22,360 nt of DNA from CAYSUS01 sp964434165 (GTDB lineage: Bacteria; Planctomycetota; Planctomycetia; Pirellulales; Thermoguttaceae), in the NCBI GenBank assembly GCA_964434165.1, contig CAYSUS010000112.1:1-22360 (forward strand), in the 5' to 3' direction. Below the pieces are notes generated by a model, which was given only the letters and a program-made list of their open reading frames with translations, had not been told where the DNA came from and did not search any database. Of this stretch, positions 14,931 through 20,885 are shown piece after piece. Position numbers and translations under genes: made by a program. Numbering within the stretch: the first letter of the stretch is position 1; every line of letters begins with the position of its first letter.

Positions 14931-15505
14931 CCCCCGTGGACCTCCTGGCCGACTTCTACTCGCTCGTCTGCGGCCAGTCCCGCTGCTTCTCGATCGACGG
15001 CCAGGCCATGCCGATCTGCCAGCGGTGCCTGGGCCTGCACGTGGGCGCGGGACTGACGTTCGCCTGGCTGATGTCGACCGGGCTCCGGCGCCGCGGGCTG
15101 CCGCCCTGGGGCGTGCTCGCGCTGCACGTGGGCCTGCTCCTTGCGGCCATGGCTGGCGGGCTGCACTGGATCGATCCCGGGGCGCAGTGGCGCCTGTTCT
15201 GCGGGCTGATCACCGGGCACGTGGTGATGGTGTGGATTCTGGCCGCTAGCGCGGAGCTCAGACAGCGGGCGGTCGCGCAAGCCGATCCGCTTGCTTGGAC
15301 CCGATCGGCTCGATTCCAGGCCCTGCTCGCACCAGTGCTGCTGGCCGCGCTCGCAGCCGCATTCCCGACTGCGGCAATCCTGGGCATGGCCTGCTGGAAC
15401 GTCCTGCTGGTCGCGGGGACCGTGTCGATCGGTGTCGCGGTGGGCGCGTTGGCCTTGGCAGCGGGCATGGTCGCATTGGCCCGACTGCTGCGTACGTCGC
15501 CGTAG
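14927..15505 (+). CDS. DUF2085 family integral membrane protein
   Basis: A 192-residue membrane protein beginning on GTG 14927, which overlaps the TGA of the propeller gene by 4 bases. The N-terminal 40 residues show the DUF2085 cysteine pattern: Cys15, Cys20, then PICQRCLGLHVG with Cys31 and Cys34, similar to the family's CHQ...RSF...PvCaRCtG layout. The His after the first Cys in the family is Gly here (VCGQSRC). About four to five transmembrane helices follow: near GVLALHVGLLLAAMAGGLHW, LFCGLITGHVVMVWILAA, ALLAPVLLAALAAAF, and a long final stretch. The biochemical role of DUF2085 is unknown. The cysteines suggest metal binding or redox. Coupling to an extracytoplasmic propeller hints at a two-part envelope complex, which is an inference. 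Confidence 0.85.
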   Translation: MTPVDLLADFYSLVCGQSRCFSIDGQAMPICQRCLGLHVGAGLTFAWLMSTGLRRRGLPPWGVLALHVGLLLAAMAGGLHWIDPGAQWRLFCGLITGHVVMVWILAASAELRQRAVAQADPLAWTRSARFQALLAPVLLAALAAAFPTAAILGMACWNVLLVAGTVSIGVAVGALALAAGMVALARLLRTSP

Positions 15506-15635
15506 CATAGTGTGCCACGGCGTCCGCGTTAGGCTCCACGCAGGAGGTCGTCCTGTTCGCGTCCCTCTCTCCGCCCGCGATCACGGACGGAGTGGGCACC
15601 ATCCCCTCCTTGTCCGCGGCTGCGGTCCCTCGTGC

Positions 15636-15687
15636 TTCGTACTTCCTTCGCGATTCTGCCTTCGACGTTCGTCATTCCCCATTCCCC
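15636..15687. repeat. Degenerate TTCG-type short repeat tract
   Basis: The region between the DUF2085 gene and the GH2 promoter has loosely repeated units TTCGTACTTCC, TTCGCGATTC, TTCGACG, TTCGTCATTCC and CCATTCC. The units vary, so this may be an old simple repeat or a piece of a dispersed element. No reading frame of interest crosses it. Confidence 0.35.
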
Positions 15688-15696
15688 CAACCCGCC

Positions 15697-15724
15697 TTGA
15701 CGCCTCCCTAAATCTCGATAGACT
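15697..15724 (+). promoter_or_regulatory. Probable sigma-70-type promoter of the GH2 gene
   Basis: TTGACG (15697-15702), a 16-base spacer and TAGACT (15719-15724) form a good promoter 61 bases before the GH2 ATG. The -35 hexamer and spacer length are identical to those before the kinase gene. A slightly shifted -10 (GACTAT, 18-base spacer) is an alternative. Confidence 0.5.
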
Positions 15725-15785
15725 ATCCGGTTAGGGCGACCTTGCCGCCGCCTGCCCCCTGAGCCACGGAAGGAGGGACCGGAAC

Positions 15786-18005
15786 ATGCAGGGACTGCGC
15801 CTGGTGCTTCTCTTTCTGGCCGCCGGGCCCGCGGCCGTGCGGGCCAAGGAGTGGAAGCCGGCCCCGGCCCCCTTGATGACCCGCTGGGCCAGGGACGTCT
15901 CGCCCCGAAAGGTCCACCCCGAGTACCCCCGGCCGCAGATGGTGCGCGCCGAGTGGCTCAACCTCAACGGGCTGTGGGAGCTAGCCATGGCCGAGCCGGA
16001 CCAGAAGGTGCCGGTGGGCCGCACGCTGCCGGGTAGGATCCTCGTGCCGTTCCCCGTCGAATCGGCCCTCTCCGGCGTGCGCCGCGGCTTCAACCGCGTC
16101 TGGTACCGTCGCACCTTCCACGTGCCCAAGGGCTGGGCCCATCGCCGCGTGAAGCTGAACTTCCAGGCCGTCGATTGGGAGACCACGGTCTTCGTCAACG
16201 GGCGCGAGCTGGGAACGCACCGGGGCGGGTACGACCCCTTCTCCTTCGACATCACCGACGCCCTCGCCGACCGCGGCGACCAGGAGCTGATCCTCCGCGT
16301 GTTCGACCCCACGGACGACGGCGACCAGCCGCGCGGCAAGCAGGTCCGCAATCCGCACGGCATCCACTACACGCCCACCACCGGCATCTGGCAGACCGTG
16401 TGGCTCGAGCCCGTGCCCGAGGTCCACGTGGCCGACCTCGTGCTGCGGCCCGACCTGGAGGGCTCGTGCCTGCACCTGACGGTCGAGGCCCCGGGGGCCA
16501 CGGCCGCGCACTCGGTGACGGCGGTCGTGCTGGCCGACAAGGAGCCCGTCGTGCGAATGGCCGGCGGGCCCGGCGAGGAGATCATCCTCAAGATCCCGCC
16601 CGGGCGGCTGAGGCGGTGGTCGCCCGACGACCCGTTCCTCTACGACCTGGCCGTCGAGTTGCACGAGAACGAGAAGCCGGTGGACGACGTGCGCACCTAC
16701 TTCGGCATGCGGTCGATCGAGGTGGGGCGCGACGAGCAGGGATTCGCGCGCCTGCGCCTCAACGGTAAACCGCTATTCCAGATCGGCACGCTGGACCAGG
16801 GCTTCTGGCCCGACGGCATCTACGCGGCCCCCACGGACGAGGCCCTGCGCTACGACGTCGCGCTCACCAGGCGGCTGGGGTTCAACACGATCCGCAAGCA
16901 CGTCAAGATCGAGCCGCAGCGATGGTACTACTGGTGCGATTCGATGGGCGTGCTGGTGTGGCAGGACATGCCCAGCGGCGCCAACCGCACGGACCCGAGC
17001 CGCCGGCAATTCCAGCTCGAGCTGGAGCGCATGGTGCGCGGCCTGCGCAACCACCCGTCCGTCGTCGCCTGGGTCGTGTTCAACGAGGGCTGGGGCCAGC
17101 ACGACACCGAGCGCTACGTGGGTCTGGTCAAGGGAATCGATCCGTCGCGCCTGGTCATCGGCGCCAGCGGCTGGACCGACAAGGGGGTGGGCGACCTGGT
17201 GGACGTGCACCGGTATCCCGGCCCCGCGGCGCCGCCGCCCGAGGCGGACCGCGCCGGCGTCTTGGGCGAGTTCGGCGGCCTCGGGCTGGGGGTCGATGGC
17301 CACACGTGGGCCGAGAAGACCTGGGGCTACCGCGGCACGGCGGATTCGGACGAGCTCACGCGCCGCTATGCCGGCCTGCTGCGCGGCGTGTGGGACCTGC
17401 ACCGCACGGGCGGGCTGGCTGCGGCCGTCTATACCCAGATCACCGACGTGGAGACCGAGTGCAACGGCCTTGTGACCTACGATCGCGCGGTGATCAAGGT
17501 CGATCCCGACAAGGTGGCCGCGATCAACCGGGGGCACCTGCCCAAGGTGACCGTGGTCGTGCCCACCTCGCAGGCCCAGGCGCTCACCTGGCGCTATACC
17601 ACGCGCTCCCCCGACGAGGACTGGTTGCGCGCCGAGTTCGACGACACGACCTGGAACCAAGGGCCGGGCGGGTTCGGCACGCGCGACACGCCGGGCGCCA
17701 CGGTCCGCACCCGATGGAGCACGACCGACATCTGGCTCCGCCGCCGGTTCGAGCTGCCGCGGACGGACCTCGACGACCTCATGCTCCTCTGCCACCACGA
17801 CGAGGACGTGGAGATCTACCTCAACGGCGTGCTGGCCGCCAAAGCGCAGGGCTTCACCACGGATTACGAAGAGCTGCCGCTCTCCGACGACGGCCGCCGC
17901 GCTCTGACGCCGGGAAAAAACGTGATGGCCGTGCACTGCCAGCAGACCGAGGGCGGCCAGTACATCGACGTCGGCCTGGTCCAGGTAAAGCTGGCGGAGA
18001 AGTAG
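15786..18005 (+). CDS. Exported glycoside hydrolase family 2 protein (beta-galactosidase/glucuronidase-like)
   Basis: A 739-residue GH2 enzyme. AAGGAGGG (15770-15777) lies 8 bases before the ATG, and residues 1-20 are a signal peptide cut after VRA. The family order is clear. A sugar-binding jelly roll spans about 45-210 (LNLNGLWELA, FNRVWYRRTF, VFVNGRELGTHRGGYDPFSFDIT), an immunoglobulin-like domain about 215-320, and the TIM barrel about 325-590. Glu434 in FNEGWGQ is the predicted acid/base and Glu495 in LGEFGG the nucleophile; GH2 enzymes retain anomeric configuration. A second galactose-binding-like beta domain closes the protein (about 615-735, DEDWLRAEFDDTTWNQG, DVEIYLNGVLAAKAQGF). This suggests action on an external polysaccharide. 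The substrate cannot be read from sequence; galactose, glucuronic acid and mannose are all possible. It has its own promoter and converges on the nth unit. Confidence 0.95.
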   Translation: MQGLRLVLLFLAAGPAAVRAKEWKPAPAPLMTRWARDVSPRKVHPEYPRPQMVRAEWLNLNGLWELAMAEPDQKVPVGRTLPGRILVPFPVESALSGVRRGFNRVWYRRTFHVPKGWAHRRVKLNFQAVDWETTVFVNGRELGTHRGGYDPFSFDITDALADRGDQELILRVFDPTDDGDQPRGKQVRNPHGIHYTPTTGIWQTVWLEPVPEVHVADLVLRPDLEGSCLHLTVEAPGATAAHSVTAVVLADKEPVVRMAGGPGEEIILKIPPGRLRRWSPDDPFLYDLAVELHENEKPVDDVRTYFGMRSIEVGRDEQGFARLRLNGKPLFQIGTLDQGFWPDGIYAAPTDEALRYDVALTRRLGFNTIRKHVKIEPQRWYYWCDSMGVLVWQDMPSGANRTDPSRRQFQLELERMVRGLRNHPSVVAWVVFNEGWGQHDTERYVGLVKGIDPSRLVIGASGWTDKGVGDLVDVHRYPGPAAPPPEADRAGVLGEFGGLGLGVDGHTWAEKTWGYRGTADSDELTRRYAGLLRGVWDLHRTGGLAAAVYTQITDVETECNGLVTYDRAVIKVDPDKVAAINRGHLPKVTVVVPTSQAQALTWRYTTRSPDEDWLRAEFDDTTWNQGPGGFGTRDTPGATVRTRWSTTDIWLRRRFELPRTDLDDLMLLCHHDEDVEIYLNGVLAAKAQGFTTDYEELPLSDDGRRALTPGKNVMAVHCQQTEGGQYIDVGLVQVKLAEK

Positions 18006-18020
18006 CCGCCGGGGAGGCGG
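18006..18020 (+). terminator. Small hairpin after the GH2 stop
   Basis: CCGCC (18006-18010) and GGCGG (18016-18020) pair around a GGGGA loop directly after the GH2 stop. The gap is only 106 bases between the GH2 and nth stops, which converge. No T-run follows, so it would at most be a weak intrinsic terminator. Confidence 0.25.
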
Positions 18021-18111
18021 TCCGTGGTGTGGCATATGCCCTCGCAACGCGCGGGCTTGCACCGATCGAGGCACGGCGCGAGTGCAGCGGACGGCTCTCG
18101 GAGAGAGCCTG

Positions 18112-18801
18112 CTACAGGACGCGCCGCCAGCCCTCGGGGCAAAGGACCAGGAGTACGCAGTCTTCGCACCGGGGTCTTCTTGCCAGGCACGTGCGGCGCC
18201 CGTGGCGGATAAGCTGGATGTGGAACTCGAGGACCTGGCGCGGCCGGACCAGCCGGGCGAGCTCGGCGTGGGCCTTTTCCGCATTGACCTTCGGACCGAT
18301 CAGCCCCAATCGCAGGCACACGCGGTGCACGTGAGTATCGACCGGAAGCACGGGCTTCGAGCAGGCAAACAGGAGCACGCAGGCCACCGTCTTGGGCCCC
18401 ACACCTGGGAAGCTGCCGAGGTAATCCAGCGCCTCCTCGGTGGACAGACCGCGGAGGAACTCCAGCGACAGCTCGCCCCGGTCGCGGTCGATCGCTTCGA
18501 GGATCGTCTTGATCCGCGGGGCCTTCTGATTGGCGAGGCCCGCCCGACGGATGGCCGCGGCCACTTGGGAGATGCGGGCGCGCCGCACGGCCTCCCAGGT
18601 CGGAAACCGCCGCTTGAGGCTCTCGAACGCCCGGCCACTGTTGGTGTCCGAGGTGTTCTGCGACAGGATCGTGCGCACCAGCTCATCGAGCACCGGCTCC
18701 TCGGGCGGCGGCTCCACCGGGCCGTAGGCCTTGCGGAGACGGCGGCAGACGTCGGTGATCCTCGCCGGCAGCGGGTCGGGGGTCTTCTTCGATCGCTTCA
18801 C
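18112..18801 (-). CDS. nth: Endonuclease III family DNA glycosylase/AP lyase
   Basis: A 229-residue base-excision repair enzyme that removes oxidised pyrimidines and nicks abasic sites. The helix-hairpin-helix GVGPKTVACVLL places the catalytic lysine at Lys137. VDTHVHRV gives the catalytic Asp155. The C-terminal [4Fe-4S] cluster ligands are complete and in the standard spacing C-x6-C-x2-C-x5-C: Cys205, 212, 215 and 221. The N-terminal LSQNTSDTNSGRAF replaces the more usual LSAQTTD-type stretch, a variant seen in many non-proteobacterial homologues. The start is GTG at 18801, which overlaps the TGA of the upstream deacetylase gene by 4 bases, so the two are probably co-translated although their jobs look unrelated. 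Activity on DNA is secure; the exact lesion preference is not. Confidence 0.93.
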   Translation of the reverse strand: MKRSKKTPDPLPARITDVCRRLRKAYGPVEPPPEEPVLDELVRTILSQNTSDTNSGRAFESLKRRFPTWEAVRRARISQVAAAIRRAGLANQKAPRIKTILEAIDRDRGELSLEFLRGLSTEEALDYLGSFPGVGPKTVACVLLFACSKPVLPVDTHVHRVCLRLGLIGPKVNAEKAHAELARLVRPRQVLEFHIQLIRHGRRTCLARRPRCEDCVLLVLCPEGWRRVL

Positions 18802-20174
18802 GCCTCCAGCAAGCTCCGTCCCTTCGGCAGGTCAAAGCAGGCGATCACGCCGCCGCCCTGGCGGAGGAAGCTCCCGGACTTGAGGTCGCGCTCCTGCCGG
18901 ACTTCAGCCAGCGCGGTCGTCTTGCCCTCGTGCGCCAGTTTCGGCGGTCCTTTCAGCTTCTCACGCCAGCGAATCGTGAACGCCGGGCATGCAAACGGGG
19001 CGGAAAGCGCCACCCGGCCCGTCCCCGCCTCGATCCTGGTCAGCTCCCGGGCGGTCCAGTATCGGCCGATCTCGCTGACCTTCATCCAGATGGTCCGGTC
19101 GCGGAAGCGGCCCTCCAGGGCGAGGACCACCTTCTGGAACGCCTCAAGGCCGGTCTTCTTCCCGTGCGAGAACAGGCCCGGCCAGTGGCAAAGCATCACG
19201 GCCGGCTCGTTGCGCTCGATCAATTCCACCATGCGCCCGCCGGTGGCGTCGGGCGTGGCGTAGCGATGCCCCTCCGGCTCCAGGTCGCCGTCCCAGCCGC
19301 CGAACCAGTCGCCCGTGCCGGCCGGCACGTTGACCACCACGCTCGGGCTGTCGCTCTCGCGGCCCTCCACGCACTCCAGCTTGGGCGCGGTGCTCTCCTT
19401 GCCGCCGACCACGTACTTGAAGTAGTGCGGCAATTCCGCACCGTACACGTCGCGCACGGCCTGGCCCACCGCGCAGGACAGCTCGGCCTTGACCATGTTG
19501 CCGAAGCCGCCCGGCGTGGTGATCCCCTCGCAAGGCAGATCGCAGTTCTTCAGGATCTGCAGGGCATAGGCCAGGTAGGCCGCCAGCTCATCCACGCTCT
19601 TCTTCGTGCGCGGGTAGGAGTTCTCCATGGTCGCCGCGCTGATCTCCTCCAGGGGCCGGCCGGTCGCAAGGTCGATCACCCGCGTGTGCGTGATCATCTC
19701 CGGATGGATATCCCAGTTGGGCACCATCAGCTCCCGGACCAGCTTGAGGCTGTCGAGCAGCTCCGCCCTGGACCAGCCGGGCAGCTCGCGGTCGAGCCAG
19801 CCCACGCAGGCCGGATACGGGACCACGCTGTACTTGCCCCTGACGCCGTGCTCGGCGCACCACTCGCCGAACTCGCGCACAAAGGCGTCGGGGATCTCCC
19901 GCGGCCAGGTCTTCCAGGGCTTCTTGTACGCCTCGCGCGTGGGCCAGGCCGTGGCGAACTGCGGCATGCAGAAGTAGCCCATGTTCACCAGGCAGGTCGA
20001 GTCGTCGATGATGAACGACAGCGGCACGCGGCCCTGCGGGTGGAGGACCTCGACCGTCTGGCCACTCTTCGGCTTCTCCTCAGCCCCCAGGCGTGCAACG
20101 GAATCCAGTCCCCAACCGGCGACCGCCGCCGCGGCCCCGGCTCTGAGCAAGTCACGTCGCGTTCCGGTCCACAT
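18798..20174 (-). CDS. Tat-exported polysaccharide-deacetylase-like protein
   Basis: A 458-residue protein with a twin-arginine signal (RRDLLRAGAAAAVAGWG, residues 6-22), preceded on the minus strand by GGAGGG 7 bases before ATG. The strand VPLSFIIDDSTCL puts Asp57-Asp58 where NodB-type carbohydrate deacetylases carry their catalytic and metal aspartates. The segment NWDIHPEMITHT supplies histidines that could complete a metal site, though the spacing differs from the usual HSxxH. Later stretches (CEGITTPGGFGN, AVMLCHWPGLFSHG) are compatible with the remaining strands of a (beta/alpha) barrel. Such enzymes remove acetyl groups from polysaccharides; Tat export suggests it folds, perhaps with metal, before export. 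It sits between a sulfatase remnant and nth on the same strand. The fold is likely, the activity inferred; an uncharacterised relative without activity is also possible. Confidence 0.75.
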   Translation of the reverse strand: MWTGTRRDLLRAGAAAAVAGWGLDSVARLGAEEKPKSGQTVEVLHPQGRVPLSFIIDDSTCLVNMGYFCMPQFATAWPTREAYKKPWKTWPREIPDAFVREFGEWCAEHGVRGKYSVVPYPACVGWLDRELPGWSRAELLDSLKLVRELMVPNWDIHPEMITHTRVIDLATGRPLEEISAATMENSYPRTKKSVDELAAYLAYALQILKNCDLPCEGITTPGGFGNMVKAELSCAVGQAVRDVYGAELPHYFKYVVGGKESTAPKLECVEGRESDSPSVVVNVPAGTGDWFGGWDGDLEPEGHRYATPDATGGRMVELIERNEPAVMLCHWPGLFSHGKKTGLEAFQKVVLALEGRFRDRTIWMKVSEIGRYWTARELTRIEAGTGRVALSAPFACPAFTIRWREKLKGPPKLAHEGKTTALAEVRQERDLKSGSFLRQGGGVIACFDLPKGRSLLEA

Positions 20175-20211
20175 GGTTCTGCCCTCCGGTTATGGGTCCG
20201 CTTTCTCCACA

Positions 20212-20224
20212 GACTTCCGAAGTC
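20212..20224. repeat. GACTTCCGAAGTC palindrome
   Basis: This palindrome has 6-base arms GACTTC/GAAGTC around one C. It lies between the sulfatase remnant and the deacetylase gene. The same 13-base word is the left part of the larger hairpin at 20753 and resembles the hairpin at 13078. Confidence 0.65.
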
Positions 20225-20256
20225 CCCCGCGTACACGCGTTCCGCATGGGCAAGTG

Positions 20257-20550
20257 CTAGCCCAAGCGCAACCACCCTCGCTTCTTCGCCTCCCTCTTGG
20301 CCTTCCCCGCCTGACGTCGGTACTGCTCCTCCAAGCGCTGCCAGGCGGCTTCCATCTCCTTGACGCGCCGGGGGTGCTTCTCGGCCAGGTCGGTCGTCTC
20401 GCCGCGGTCGGCCTCCAGGTCGAAGAGCTCCCACACGTTGTCGTCCTCGCGCGCGGACACGAGCTTCCACTTGCCCATCCGGATCGCGCGGTTGCCCTCG
20501 TGATGGAAGAAGACGACGTCGCGCTCCACGGCCGCGACATGCCCACGCTT
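20257..20550 (-). pseudogene. C-terminal fragment of a sulfatase
   Basis: The minus strand reads RDVVFFHHEGNRAIRMGKWKL, then a VSAREDDNVWELFDLEADR-type stretch and TDLAEKHPRRVKEM. This is the characteristic end of type I (arylsulfatase-like) sulfatases, running to a TAG at 20259-20257 with a Lys/Arg-rich tail. Family members have about 450-500 residues. Here only about 95 remain. The catalytic Cys/Ser-x-Pro-x-Arg motif, which is converted to formylglycine, and most metal ligands are missing. Upstream of about 20545 the same frame stays open but turns into unrelated Arg-rich text crossing the repeat cluster, so the break is abrupt. It precedes the deacetylase gene on the same strand, so it was probably the first gene of that unit. 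The exact breakpoint is uncertain by about 20 bases. Confidence 0.75.
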
Positions 20551-20690
20551 CGATACGCGAGGGAATGCCACCCGATGCTGGGAACGGCTCAACAGCCTCC
20601 GCAGTATGGTGGACCGGCGGCCCGATTTCAACGCCCTCGCCTCCCGCAGCGCAGCGTGACAGCGGGGCAACCTACGGTCTCTCTTCACTC

Positions 20691-20713
20691 GTTCCAGGGC
20701 TCTGCCCTGGAAC
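20691..20713. repeat. GTTCCAGGGC inverted repeat
   Basis: Perfect 10-base arms GTTCCAGGGC/GCCCTGGAAC surround a TCT loop. It is followed nine bases later by a second hairpin with the same TCT loop. The pair resembles dispersed non-coding repeats of GC-rich genomes. Confidence 0.65.
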
Positions 20714-20722
20714 GCATTGCAA

Positions 20723-20739
20723 GGGAGGCTCTGCCTCCC
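20723..20739. repeat. GGGAGGC inverted repeat
   Basis: Perfect 7-base arms GGGAGGC/GCCTCCC surround a TCT loop. It shares the GGCTCTGCC core layout with the preceding hairpin, so the two probably form one composite element. Confidence 0.6.
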
Positions 20740-20752
20740 CCCGGTGCGCCAA

Positions 20753-20783
20753 GACTTCCGAAGTCTTGAAGTCTTCGGAAGTC
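20753..20783. repeat. Long GACTTCCGAAG hairpin
   Basis: Perfect 11-base arms GACTTCCGAAG/CTTCGGAAGTC enclose a 9-base loop that itself contains part of the motif. This is the fullest copy of the family also seen at 20212 and 13078. Confidence 0.7.
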
Positions 20784-20801
20784 GGGTGTTCCCCCGGCTG
20801 C

Positions 20802-20830
20802 TTGACATCCCGCGCGCTGCGGACCACGAT
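20802..20830 (+). promoter_or_regulatory. Candidate promoter of the beta-helix gene
   Basis: A perfect -35 hexamer TTGACA (20802-20807) is followed after 17 bases by CACGAT (20825-20830), a poor -10 (3 of 6). It lies about 55 bases before the GTG start, directly after the long hairpin. Confidence 0.35.
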
Positions 20831-20873
20831 TGGGAGTCGTTTCGTCCCACCTCTCCCATCCCACCTCGCCAAC

Positions 20874-20878
20874 AAGGA
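20874..20878 (+). promoter_or_regulatory. Ribosome binding site for the GTG start at 20886
   Basis: AAGGA lies 7 bases before GTG 20886, and a signal peptide begins at once. This fixes the start of the beta-helix gene. Confidence 0.65.
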
Positions 20879-20885
20879 CCCACCC

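Larger units (their letters stand above)
20551..20885. other. Gene-free stretch with repeat cluster
   Basis: This 335-base stretch lies between the sulfatase remnant and the beta-helix gene. No conserved protein reads through it. From 20551 to 20690 there is unique sequence in which I recognise nothing. From 20691 to 20783 there are three inverted repeats close together. From 20784 to 20885 there is a promoter candidate and the ribosome site of the beta-helix gene. Confidence 0.5.

Noticed and set aside
20551..20883. Upstream continuation of the sulfatase frame to 20883 as a real N-terminus
   Set aside because: The text becomes Arg-rich, crosses three inverted repeats and lacks the catalytic Cys/Ser-x-Pro-x-Arg motif, so the open frame is accidental.
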